Shown piece after piece: positions 1 to 5,760 of a DNA stretch of 7,916 nucleotides (within the stretch, counting starts at the first letter, position 1; each line of letters starts with the position of its first letter). The stretch covers positions 1 to 7,916 of the forward strand of contig JAQGHZ010000302.1 of NCBI GenBank assembly GCA_028291485.1. The letters run 5' to 3'. The notes under the pieces were generated by a model. It saw only the letters and a program-made list of their open reading frames with translations, did not search any database and had not been told where the DNA came from. Source of the stretch: Rubritepida sp. Lineage in GTDB: Bacteria; Pseudomonadota; Alphaproteobacteria; Acetobacterales; Acetobacteraceae. A program made the position numbers and the translations under genes.

Positions 1-1654
1 GGGCGCCGTTGATGTACCAGGCCCCGCGCTCGTGCCCGATATAGGCGGTGCCGACGTAGGAATCGAATTCCGTGCGGGCGTCGAACACCTTGCCGGTGAT
101 CGAGCTCTGCCCGAAGCCGAAGGCGACACCCGCGCGGGTGTTCGGGCCGAGCGCGACGTCGTAGCCGATCATCACGCCGATGATCGAGGCGTTGTAGCCC
201 ACGAAGGCCTGCTGTTGGCCCTGGCTGGCCGAATACCCGAAGCCGTTGATCCAGACGCCGTGGCGCCGGTCATTGGCCCGGCAGCTCGCGGCCTCCTCGT
301 CGCTGCGGCCGACGATGCTGCAGAGACTGGCCTCCACGCGGGGTCGCCAGAGGTCCTGGAACTGGCGGGTGCCATTGAAGGTCACCAGCGGCGCCGCGAG
401 GCTCGCCGCGGAAGGCGCCAGCTGGGTGACGGCGTTGACCACCGCGGTGGGATCGGACAGCGCGTTGACGGACGCAAGGACCGTGATGGCGTCGGGCCGG
501 CTCACGATGCCCGGCGCCAGCACCACAGGCACCACGGCCGCGGCGATCGGGGTGGTGGGAGGAAGGACCACCCCGGGCGGCGGCGCCACCGGCACGAGCA
601 GCGGAACGCCGGTCGTGCGGATCGCGACCAGGCCGGCGACCGTCCCGGCCGGGGGAACCGCGACAAAGGTGTAGAGCGGATTGGTGGGGTTCTGGATCGT
701 GACGTTCACGACGCTGCCGTCGGTGCCGCTCTGCACCGTCCCGGCCCGGGTCTGGACGATGTTGAATTGGGTGCCGACCGTGAGCAGGGTGGTCGGGGGC
801 ACGGTCACGTTGACCAGCAGCGACGGGCCCAGGTTGGTGGCGCCGACCGGCCGGATGTTGCCGAAGACCGAGGGGCTGGCCAGCGTGGTGTTGACCACGC
901 CACCCGTCCCGATCGTCAGGGCGCCATCGACATTCAGGGTGTTGGTGCCCAGCGAGAAGGCATAGGCGTTCGCCGCGCCTGTGATCGTCGCGGTGGCGCC
1001 GGCGGTGTTGTTCCCGCCGGTGACGTTGATGGATCGAAGGCCGACCGCGCCGCCGACCGCGCCATCCAGGACGCTCGCGCCCGCCAGCGAGAGGGTACCC
1101 GTATTGGCTCCGGCCGTGGTCGTGAGCGCGCCGATCAACGTGGTGTTCGGTGCCAGGGTGATGAGGCCGTCAGCGGCGAAGTTGGTGGCAACGATGTTGG
1201 TGTTGCCGCTGTTGAAGTTCACCGAGCCGGTTCCGGTCACGTTCAGGGTGGTCGCGTAGACCGGGCCCATGAAGTTGACCGCCGTTCCGTTGTTGCCGGC
1301 GGAGATGCTGCGAAGGAACGGACCGCCGGGCTGGGTCACCCCGATGGCGCCGAACACGTTCGAGCTGCTGTTGAAGACGACGTTGCCCTGGCTGGAGGCG
1401 GCGGTGGAGATGGCGACCTGGCCGGCGAGGGGTGGGTTGTTGAGCGTGAAGACGTCGGTCTGTGGGCCTCCCAGGACGCCGACGCTCAGCGTGCCCGTGG
1501 TGCCCGAGGCCGACATGTCGACGCCTCCGAGGATACCCGTCGCGTCCAGCGGGGTGATGCCGGGGCCGACTGCCGACTGCCGCTGGGCGTGGGCAGAAAA
1601 TGCCCAGCTCCCAAGGGCCGCGGCAACGGCGGGTAGAAGGATCATGTGCTTCAT
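1..1654 (-). CDS. Autotransporter (type V secretion), 3' end beyond the window
   Basis: The frame stays open from an ATG at 1654 to the left edge, giving 551 visible codons and no stop. Residues 1-23 form a Sec signal peptide: Met-Lys-His start, a hydrophobic core rich in Leu/Ala/Val, and an AHA|Q cleavage site. Residues about 25-350 are Gly/Asn/Thr/Ser/Val-rich with short alternating hydrophobics, as in a beta-helix passenger. A Pro/Val-rich linker follows at about 365-405. Near 445-455 are two cysteines about nine residues apart. From about 460 begins GVWINGFGYS and then beta-strand-like segments (YNASIIGVMIGYDVALG, RAGVAFGFGQSSI), typical of the outer-membrane autotransporter barrel. About 90 of some 260 barrel residues are visible, so the full protein should be near 700-750 residues. 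The start is supported by GAGGT at 1662-1666 on the minus strand. Role (family knowledge): the barrel inserts in the outer membrane and carries the passenger to the surface, often for adhesion. The passenger's ligand cannot be read from the sequence. Confidence 0.85.
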   Translation of the reverse strand, partial: MKHMILLPAVAAALGSWAFSAHAQRQSAVGPGITPLDATGILGGVDMSASGTTGTLSVGVLGGPQTDVFTLNNPPLAGQVAISTAASSQGNVVFNSSSNVFGAIGVTQPGGPFLRSISAGNNGTAVNFMGPVYATTLNVTGTGSVNFNSGNTNIVATNFAADGLITLAPNTTLIGALTTTAGANTGTLSLAGASVLDGAVGGAVGLRSINVTGGNNTAGATATITGAANAYAFSLGTNTLNVDGALTIGTGGVVNTTLASPSVFGNIRPVGATNLGPSLLVNVTVPPTTLLTVGTQFNIVQTRAGTVQSGTDGSVVNVTIQNPTNPLYTFVAVPPAGTVAGLVAIRTTGVPLLVPVAPPPGVVLPPTTPIAAAVVPVVLAPGIVSRPDAITVLASVNALSDPTAVVNAVTQLAPSAASLAAPLVTFNGTRQFQDLWRPRVEASLCSIVGRSDEEAASCRANDRRHGVWINGFGYSASQGQQQAFVGYNASIIGVMIGYDVALGPNTRAGVAFGFGQSSITGKVFDARTEFDSYVGTAYIGHERGAWYINGA

Positions 1655-1865
1655 GGAGTGTACCTCGACGCAAATTGATGACCAGAGGCACGACAAGAGA
1701 GGTGGATGCACGCACGCGATCTCAACACCGCCGAGGCGCTGGAATTAACGTAAGCTTAAATGCAGCTTATGATTAAACGTTGCGTCAATCTAGGCCGGTT
1801 TCGAAAGTTTTTGATTCTACTCAGGAAATGGGGGTACCCATTCGGCTTCCATCTAGGCTCAGGAC

Positions 1866-2119
1866 TCATTGTCCGAGCCAAAAGATGACGGTGGCGGCGA
1901 TGCAAATGGCTGAGAAGCAAGTGTGGGCGCATCTGTCGTAGCGCATGGCGATGCGGCGCCAGTCCTTGAGGCGCCCGAAGGCATTTTCGATGCGGTGACG
2001 CGGGCGATAGAGGGTTTTGTCGTACTCGATGGTCACCTTGCGGTTCTTGCGTGGGGAATGCAGGGCGTGATGCCGCGGGCCACAAGGGCGGCCCGGAAGC
2101 CGTCGCTGTCGTAGCCTCG
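1866..2119 (-). pseudogene. IS5-family transposase, C-terminal remnant with a frameshift
   Basis: The last part of the frame ending at TGA 1866-1868 reads NRKVTIEYDKTLYRPRHRIE, then NAFGRLKDWRRIAMRYDRCAH and an end in ATVIFWLGQ. This is the classic C-terminus of IS5-group DDE transposases. The family signature Y(2)R(3)E(6)K is intact (Y-RP-R-HRI-E-NAFGRL-K), with E the last catalytic acid. Upstream homology continues in a different frame as RGYDSDGFRAALVARGITPC followed by IP. The two frames rejoin if one C is added to the CCCC run at 2053-2056 (GGGG on the plus strand), giving CIPPRKNRK. Upstream of about 2119 I can recognise no more transposase, and the N-terminal half with the first two catalytic acids is missing. 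A possible terminal inverted repeat, CTAGGCTCAGGACTCA, lies just outside the stop at 1853-1868. This is a dead IS fragment unless the frameshift is a sequencing error, and even then it is truncated. Confidence 0.85.
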
Positions 2120-2385
2120 CGCTCGACGTGCTGCGGCCAGGAGTACGTGGCTGGCTGCACAGGCAAGGACGTAAATGCTGGCCCGGTGGTGAGCTGGGGG
2201 GCATGGGCGGGTCGAGCCTCAGTTCTCCCACGCGCTCAGGCCAGCGCGGCCGGAATTCCGCCGCTGCGAGGCGGTTCTGAAGACGGCGCTATGGAGCCGG
2301 CTCCGAATTGGCTCGCGCCTCACGGTCCGACTCCATGCTTTGCTTCGGCTGCATGGGCCCATGCGGTTTCGTCAATTCGAAGAAT
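2120..2385. other. Stretch without a recognisable gene
   Basis: Between the IS5 remnant and the hsp20 promoter I see no convincing coding sequence. Open frames run through on the plus strand, one of them continuous with hsp20, but the composition is not protein-like and no ribosome binding site supports a start. It contains a 10-bp palindrome, CGGAATTCCG, at 2251-2260. Part of it may be degraded IS5 sequence: the minus-strand frame that holds RGYDSDG stays open upstream as far as about 2174 without clear family motifs. Confidence 0.5.
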
Positions 2386-2413
2386 CTTGAACGCCCTTCG
2401 ACTGAAAATATCT
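2386..2413 (+). promoter_or_regulatory. Candidate RpoH (sigma-32 type) heat-shock promoter of hsp20
   Basis: CTTGAA at 2386-2391 is followed 15 bases later by AATATCT at 2407-2413. This resembles the alphaproteobacterial RpoH pattern of CTTGAA-like -35 and C(C/T)TATNT-like -10; the TATNT core is present, but the two leading C positions are A. Transcription would start near 2420, giving a leader of about 78 nucleotides before the hsp20 ATG, the usual size for a ROSE-containing leader. The position just upstream of a small heat-shock gene makes the assignment plausible, but it is a pattern match only. Confidence 0.5.
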
Positions 2414-2445
2414 CCTCGGCCGTCGAGGCTTGATGAGCTCGACCA

Positions 2446-2497
2446 GGCGCCGGTTGCGCCGGCACCCGTACCCATGTTGCTCAAGGAGGATGTGGAT
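2446..2497 (+). promoter_or_regulatory. Candidate ROSE-type RNA thermometer in the hsp20 leader
   Basis: Two hairpins precede the start codon. The first is GGCGC (2446-2450) with GCGCC (2456-2460); an alternative is GCCGG (2449-2453) with CCGGC (2459-2463). The second holds the Shine-Dalgarno sequence: CCAUG (2472-2476) pairs with UGUGG (2491-2495) including two G-U pairs. Then UUGCU (2477-2481) pairs with AGGA (2487-2490), leaving G2479 bulged or facing G, and a five-base loop CAAGG (2482-2486). The U(U/C)GCU motif opposite the Shine-Dalgarno sequence, with one unpaired G, is the hallmark of ROSE elements, which control small heat-shock genes in alphaproteobacteria and enterics. The weak, G-U-rich stem would hide the ribosome site at low temperature and open on heating. 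The fold was drawn by eye. Confidence 0.65.
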
Positions 2498-2974
2498 ATG
2501 AGAGTTGCAGATTTCGCCCCGCTCTTCCGCTCGACGGTGGGGTTCGATCGTCTCTTCGAGATGCTGGACGACAGCATTCATCCCGAATGGCCAGCCTACG
2601 ATATCGAACGAGTCGACGAGAATGCATATCGCATCAGCATGGCCGTCGCGGGCTTCTCGCACGACGAGATCGAGGTGACGCAGAAAGGCGGCGTTCTTGT
2701 CGTCACAGGGAAGAAGGACGCGGAAAACACCCAGCAGAAGGCTGTGCTTCACCAGGGCCTCGCTTACCGAAGCTTCTGCCAGAGCTTCAACCTCGCCGAT
2801 CACGTCAAGGTGAAAGGCGCGAACCTGATCAATGGCATGCTCACCATCGACCTGGTGCGCGAGGTCCCGGAGGCGCTCCAGCCGCGCCGGATTGCGATCG
2901 GGACGGAAAGTCCGGACGATCCGGCGCAGCTCCCTGCTGCCGCAGCGAACGAGCGAACCACGAACACTGCCTGA
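2498..2974 (+). CDS. hsp20: Small heat-shock protein, Hsp20/alpha-crystallin family (IbpA-like)
   Basis: The product is 158 residues, close to the usual 145-165 for class A bacterial small heat-shock proteins. The start begins MRVADFAPLFRSTVGFDRLF, like the IbpA N-terminus. The alpha-crystallin domain covers about residues 33-123 (YDIERVDENAYRISMAVAGF through INGMLTIDLVRE), and NGMLTIDL carries the conserved G-x-L at 113-115. The C-terminal I-x-I motif, needed for oligomer assembly, is IAI at 132-134 in RRIAIG. An Ala/Asn/Thr-rich tail follows. Family role: an ATP-independent cytoplasmic holdase that binds unfolding proteins and passes them to DnaK/ClpB. The ATG at 2498 is chosen because AAGGAGGA (2483-2490) lies seven bases upstream. 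The frame is open far upstream, and an in-frame ATG at 2474 exists, but it lies within the leader hairpin. The leader looks heat-controlled both at the promoter and at translation. A strong hairpin and a second gene follow. Confidence 0.95.
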   Translation: MRVADFAPLFRSTVGFDRLFEMLDDSIHPEWPAYDIERVDENAYRISMAVAGFSHDEIEVTQKGGVLVVTGKKDAENTQQKAVLHQGLAYRSFCQSFNLADHVKVKGANLINGMLTIDLVREVPEALQPRRIAIGTESPDDPAQLPAAAANERTTNTA

Positions 2975-2990
2975 TTGGGCGGTTGGCTAT

Positions 2991-3013
2991 GCCTCCCGGC
3001 AGAGCCGGGAGGC
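2991..3013 (+). terminator. Strong intercistronic hairpin after hsp20 (no U tract)
   Basis: GCCTCCCGGC (2991-3000) and GCCGGGAGGC (3004-3013) form a perfect 10-bp, mostly G-C stem with an AGA loop, 16 bases after the hsp20 stop. The next bases are TGCTATC, so there is no U tract and full Rho-independent termination is doubtful. The next gene's ribosome site begins only eight bases further on. The hairpin may instead protect the hsp20 message from 3' exonucleases or attenuate readthrough, lowering expression of the downstream gene. Confidence 0.6.
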
Positions 3014-3033
3014 TGCTATCAGGGAGGTAGAGA

Positions 3034-3543
3034 ATGCCTATCGAACATCAAGCCGGGCTATCGGAAGATGTGCGTGCCGCCATGCCCGCCTGTCCGAGGC
3101 GGCGCTACGTCGATCCCCACCACGTCATGCAAGACACGGCGCTTACGCTCGCAGAGAGGCGCGAAATCCTCGCATCGTGGGTGTCAGACGCAAATGCCGT
3201 GCCGGATCGGCCCTGGTTGCGTCAACTCGAAAGCGGGTTCCAGGTGCCGGTTCGCGAGATCATAGAGGCCCTCAAGGCGCTCGACGCCGTGGCGCAGGTG
3301 TCGCGGGGCCGGGGTGTCGAATGGAACCGCCGGGAACCTCCATCAGATGACGATGACAACCCGCCCACAGCCCCAGCCGCCGCTAAACGGCGGGACCGGA
3401 GGCACAACTGCCCGAGGGATCCGCGAGCTTCCCCCCTCGAACGGCGTTTCCTGAAGATCGCGCAACAGACCAGGGGCGTGTCATGCAAGCCAGCTCCGAG
3501 GAAGAGTCCATCCGGATTACTGAGGCAAGGGCCTGGCGGATGA
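3034..3543 (+). CDS. Conserved hypothetical protein downstream of hsp20
   Basis: The 169-residue frame has a good ribosome site, GGGAGGT at 3022-3028, five bases before the ATG. Residues about 24-84 resemble a small protein family I recall from alphaproteobacteria: an aromatic/His start (RYVDPHHVMQD), then LTLAERREILASWVSDANAV, P-x-L-R-x-L-x-S-G (PWLRQLESG), and a final helix REIIEALKALD. It has no signal peptide or membrane segment and looks like a short, mainly helical cytoplasmic protein. After an acidic run (SDDDDNPP, 104-111) the tail becomes basic, Pro/Arg-rich and poorly protein-like, longer than I would expect for the family, so the native end may have been changed by a frameshift near residues 117-130. 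Its function is unknown. The 59-base gap from hsp20 and the same strand suggest co-transcription, moderated by the hairpin at 2991-3013, and so a stress-related role (inference). Confidence 0.75.
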   Translation: MPIEHQAGLSEDVRAAMPACPRRRYVDPHHVMQDTALTLAERREILASWVSDANAVPDRPWLRQLESGFQVPVREIIEALKALDAVAQVSRGRGVEWNRREPPSDDDDNPPTAPAAAKRRDRRHNCPRDPRASPLERRFLKIAQQTRGVSCKPAPRKSPSGLLRQGPGG

Positions 3544-3608
3544 TCGACCGAAGCCTGCGCCTTGTAAAAAGAGCAGACTGGCTCAGGTGGAATCCATGCT
3601 CGGCATAG
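3483..3608 (+). CDS. Possible 41-residue small protein (doubtful)
   Basis: The frame starts at ATG 3483, inside the end of the preceding gene but in another frame, and stops at TAG 3606-3608. The product starts MQASSEEESIRITEAR and continues AWRMIDRSLRLVKRADWLRW, ending NPCSA. It would be an amphipathic helix with an acidic start and a basic, Trp-rich second half, more protein-like than the overlapping tail of the upstream frame. The ribosome site is weak (AGGGG about seven bases upstream). I do not recognise a family. If real, it would support the idea that the upstream gene normally ends earlier. Confidence 0.25.
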   Translation: MQASSEEESIRITEARAWRMIDRSLRLVKRADWLRWNPCSA

Positions 3609-3787
3609 CTGTCTCTTGCGAGTTGCTGCGTAACCTGAGCCGGACCGACACGGATGCCAACGAAGCTCGGGGTCACACGGGAGCTAAAGGCCGAGCTTCA
3701 GGGGCCCTCCGGCGCTTGCAGCAGCGAAGGCCAATGCTCTCGCTGGTGCAGACTGCCGCGGCGCCGGTTTGAGCTGACGGGCGAGAC

Positions 3788-3822
3788 TTCGTCCTGTACC
3801 GTGTGAGCCCGAGCAGGACGGA
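3788..3822 (+). promoter_or_regulatory. Leader inverted repeat touching the cupin gene's Shine-Dalgarno sequence
   Basis: TTCGTCCTG (3788-3796) can pair with CAGGACGGA (3814-3822) as a nine-pair stem with one G-U pair and a 17-base loop. The right arm overlaps the first bases of the GGAGG ribosome site at 3820-3824. As RNA it could modulate translation of the cupin gene; as DNA it could be an operator. An alternative GTG start at 3803 lies within the loop. Confidence 0.4.
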
Positions 3823-3829
3823 GGCGGCG

Positions 3830-4528
3830 ATGACGGCCTACCCACATGCCCTACCGCCCAAACGAGCAGTGATGGCCGCGGTGGCATGTCTTCTGACGGT
3901 GCTCTCGGCCTCTGGCCCGGCCTCCGGCCAGCTCGATCCGCGCAGAGGGCCTCCTGGCTGTGTCCCCGCCGCCGAGCGGCAGATGGAGAGGGGCTGCTAT
4001 ATCCTCGTCTCCGACCCACTGGGCGAACTCCCGGCAGGGCCGATGTACTGGCACATCGAGCTCTACCCAAGCCGAGCCATGGCCGAGGCGGCCCGGAGGC
4101 CGCGTGGAACGGTGGTCGAGGCGCTGGGCAAGGTGTGGCTGATGAGCGTTGCCGAGGCGGGATACCGCACGCCAGGCGGCGAGCACGTTGCGGAGCTTGG
4201 CCCGCTGCTGACGACCGCGGGCATGAGCTACACGGCCGCATACATGGAAGGCATCATGATGCCCGGCGCGGTGACGGGCGTGCATCACCATCCCGGTCCT
4301 GAGGCAATCTACACGCTCGCAGGTGAGGAGTGCATGGAAACGCCGGTGGGTAGGTTCGTGGGCCGACCCGGCGATCCGCCGATTGTTGTCCCGGCAGGTG
4401 TCCCACACCGGTTGAGCATTACCGGCACTGAGGAACGTCGCTCGCTCGCGCTCGTCCTGCACGACTCCTTCCAGCCCTGGGCCATCAGGACACACGAGCA
4501 CGGCTGGATCCCGAAAGGGTTGTGCTGA
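3830..4528 (+). CDS. Exported cupin-domain protein
   Basis: The product is 232 residues from ATG 3830, which has GGAGG (3820-3824) five bases upstream; an in-frame GTG at 3803 would add nine residues but lacks a ribosome site. Residues 1-33 look like a signal peptide: PPKR, then a hydrophobic core VMAAVACLLTVLSA, then a small-residue end GPASG|Q. A C-terminal cupin domain covers about residues 135-215. Motif 1 is GVHHHPGPEAIYTLAGEE, with the His pair and Glu that bind metal. Motif 2 is IVVPAGVPHRL, with PxG and the last metal-binding His. The N-terminal half (a run of small Gly/Pro-containing segments, MYWHIELYPSRAMAEAA) is conserved-looking but unknown to me. Two cysteines (in PPGC and RGCY) could form a disulfide in the periplasm. 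The substrate is not inferable, since cupins range from dioxygenases and isomerases to binding proteins. It stands alone on the plus strand. Confidence 0.85.
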   Translation: MTAYPHALPPKRAVMAAVACLLTVLSASGPASGQLDPRRGPPGCVPAAERQMERGCYILVSDPLGELPAGPMYWHIELYPSRAMAEAARRPRGTVVEALGKVWLMSVAEAGYRTPGGEHVAELGPLLTTAGMSYTAAYMEGIMMPGAVTGVHHHPGPEAIYTLAGEECMETPVGRFVGRPGDPPIVVPAGVPHRLSITGTEERRSLALVLHDSFQPWAIRTHEHGWIPKGLC

Positions 4529-4830
4529 GACAGTAGGAATACCTTGGCGGCGCTCCCCCATTAGGAGAATTAGGTGGACGTCCATTTGGCTCCGACCTCT
4601 AGGGTCGGCGCTGCCCGGTCAGGCCGTTTGATCATGGCGCGGCCCCTGGCGCATGCGACCGGCCTCACCGGCGGCGAAGGAATGGGCGCCCGCCAAGTCG
4701 TCAAGGACGCAGCGCCTCGCTCATGAAGCGCACCACTTCGGCGTTCAAGCGCGCATGGAAGGTGCTGCGGTCAAAGCCGGGCGCGCTTGTGCAGACGCTA
4801 CGACCGGCGCCGCCCAACTCGAGAGGTCGG
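4529..4830. other. Intergenic stretch between convergent genes
   Basis: No firm gene lies here; the cupin gene and the DUF2382 operon converge on it. A hairpin CCGACC (4592-4597) / GGTCGG (4603-4608), with loop TCTAG and two further outer pairs across one mismatch, could act as a weak bidirectional terminator, though no T tract is present on either strand. A 50-codon plus-strand frame (GTG 4574 to TGA 4726) has AGGAG at 4563-4567, but its product is not protein-like. A minus-strand frame ending at 4701 may be a degraded hydrolase tail (listed separately). Confidence 0.5.
4701..4812 (-). pseudogene. Possible C-terminal remnant of a hydrolase-like gene
   Basis: On the minus strand a short frame ends at TGA 4701-4703 and reads SAPGFDRSTFHARLNAEVV, then RFMSEALRP. 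The last helix, ending in VVRFMSEAL, resembles the C-terminal helix of alpha/beta-hydrolases that follows the catalytic His region, but no catalytic residue is visible. There is no start codon or ribosome site, and the frame is not continuous with any longer coding sequence. It lies just downstream of the DUF2382 gene on the same strand. The family call is a weak impression, and chance is possible. Confidence 0.2.
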
Positions 4831-5760
4831 TTACTCCTTCGGATTGGCGCCGCTGAGGTTGGTATCGAGCCCGTTGTCTACGGCTCGGGCCGCCGTGGTG
4901 CCTGGTGGACTCGAGGCCGGCATGCCGCCAGGCGTAGAGTCGGCGGTGCCCACCGCGCCGCCGTGACGCGTATCGTCAATTTCAACGTCCTGACGTCGAA
5001 CCGTCTCGTGCACGGTCTCGACCCGCTCGCCGACATCCTTGCGGATCACGAGCTCCTCTGTGACGCGCGCCTCCTTGGCGACGACGACCTCCTCGTTATG
5101 TTCGGTCGCTGTGATGGAACGATCTTGGAAGCCTTGATCGCCGTTCGCCAGGGGGCGGTTGACCGGGCGCCGCTCCACCTGGACGTGCTCCTGGCGCAAC
5201 GCCACATCTTCGGAAACCGGTGTTTCGACGACATAGGATCGAACCCTCACCCGGCCGCTCTCGACGTCGCGCTTTCCTACTCGGAGCGTCTCTTCGACAA
5301 CGGGTATCGTTTGCTCTTCACGGCCGTCGATCGACACGTCCGCGGGAGCGGCGGAGCCTGTCGTGGCAGCAAGTCCGGAACTCGGCCCGTAGCTGCCGTC
5401 CCAACCAGCTTGGCGCCACTCCTTCTCCCGGGCGTCGAGGTCCACAGCGCCGTATTCCTCGAACACGTCCATAACTCGCTCGCGCTGTTCCTCATTGACC
5501 TGCGCGGAGACGACGACGCCGCCGCGACGGACGCCTTCTGCGTAAGCGGGTCGGTCCTCCTCGGCCATGAAGAGGTCTTTAAGGGCAGCCCAGAAACCGC
5601 CCTCCTCTTTGGCCGTGGTGTAGGCGTCCGAGACGGCGTCGACTCCGGCCGCGTGTACCTGAACGCTGGATCGATTGATGCCGACCTGCTGAACTAGATG
5701 TTCGACGACGAGGTCAGCTTCCGCGCGGCTGTCGAACAAGCCTGTGACGTTATGGATCAT
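4831..5760 (-). CDS. YsnF/AvaK-like stress protein with DUF2382 domain
   Basis: The product is 309 residues. Residues 1-110 form an N-terminal domain like that of YsnF and general-stress 17M-type proteins (VTGLFDSRAEADLVVEHL, then GFWAALKDLFMAEEDRPAYA and GGVVVSAQV), probably a small alpha/beta fold. A low-complexity linker follows (120-147). The DUF2382 domain covers about 149-263: EEQTIPVVEETLRVGKRDVE, a run of charged beta strands (RVRVRSYVVETPV), and repeats ending EELVIRKDVGERVETV and VRRQDVEIDD. The tail (264-309) is Gly/Pro/Ala-rich and disordered. No signal peptide or membrane segment is seen. Family knowledge: DUF2382 proteins are induced in general, oxidative or desiccation stress, with no known enzymatic activity. 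The ATG at 5758-5760 overlaps the upstream gene's stop as ATGA, with only a weak GGAAAG ribosome site, so translation is probably coupled. It is the last gene of the operon and ends at TAA 4831. Confidence 0.88.
   Translation of the reverse strand: MIHNVTGLFDSRAEADLVVEHLVQQVGINRSSVQVHAAGVDAVSDAYTTAKEEGGFWAALKDLFMAEEDRPAYAEGVRRGGVVVSAQVNEEQRERVMDVFEEYGAVDLDAREKEWRQAGWDGSYGPSSGLAATTGSAAPADVSIDGREEQTIPVVEETLRVGKRDVESGRVRVRSYVVETPVSEDVALRQEHVQVERRPVNRPLANGDQGFQDRSITATEHNEEVVVAKEARVTEELVIRKDVGERVETVHETVRRQDVEIDDTRHGGAVGTADSTPGGMPASSPPGTTAARAVDNGLDTNLSGANPKE

Noticed and set aside
32..1636. A 534-codon open frame on the plus strand.
   Set aside because: It is antisense to the autotransporter. Its product is Arg/Gly/Asp-rich low complexity with no domain, whereas the minus strand has a signal peptide, a ribosome site and a barrel.
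2051..2497. In-frame upstream extension of the hsp20 frame.
   Set aside because: It overlaps the IS5 remnant and the structured leader. The strong Shine-Dalgarno site before 2498 and family length set the start.
3654..3806. A 50-residue plus-strand ORF rich in Cys before the cupin gene.
   Set aside because: It has no ribosome site or recognisable family, and it overlaps the leader hairpin; it is probably chance.
3851..4585. A 244-codon minus-strand frame opposite the cupin gene.
   Set aside because: It is Arg/His-rich with no motif; the plus strand has a signal peptide and intact cupin motifs.
4660..4700. A possible attachment-site copy of the tRNA 3' end (GGCGAAGG).
   Set aside because: Only a short 8-base match to the tRNA 3' region; not enough for an attachment site.
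4574..4726. A 50-residue ORF with a fair AGGAG site.
   Set aside because: The product is Arg/Gly/Ala-rich without a pattern, and the region also contains a hairpin and a possible minus-strand remnant; evidence is too thin.
4723..5697. A long plus-strand frame of 324 codons opposite the DUF2382 gene.
   Set aside because: It is an antisense shadow; the minus-strand frame has clear DUF2382 and YsnF-type motifs and operon overlaps.
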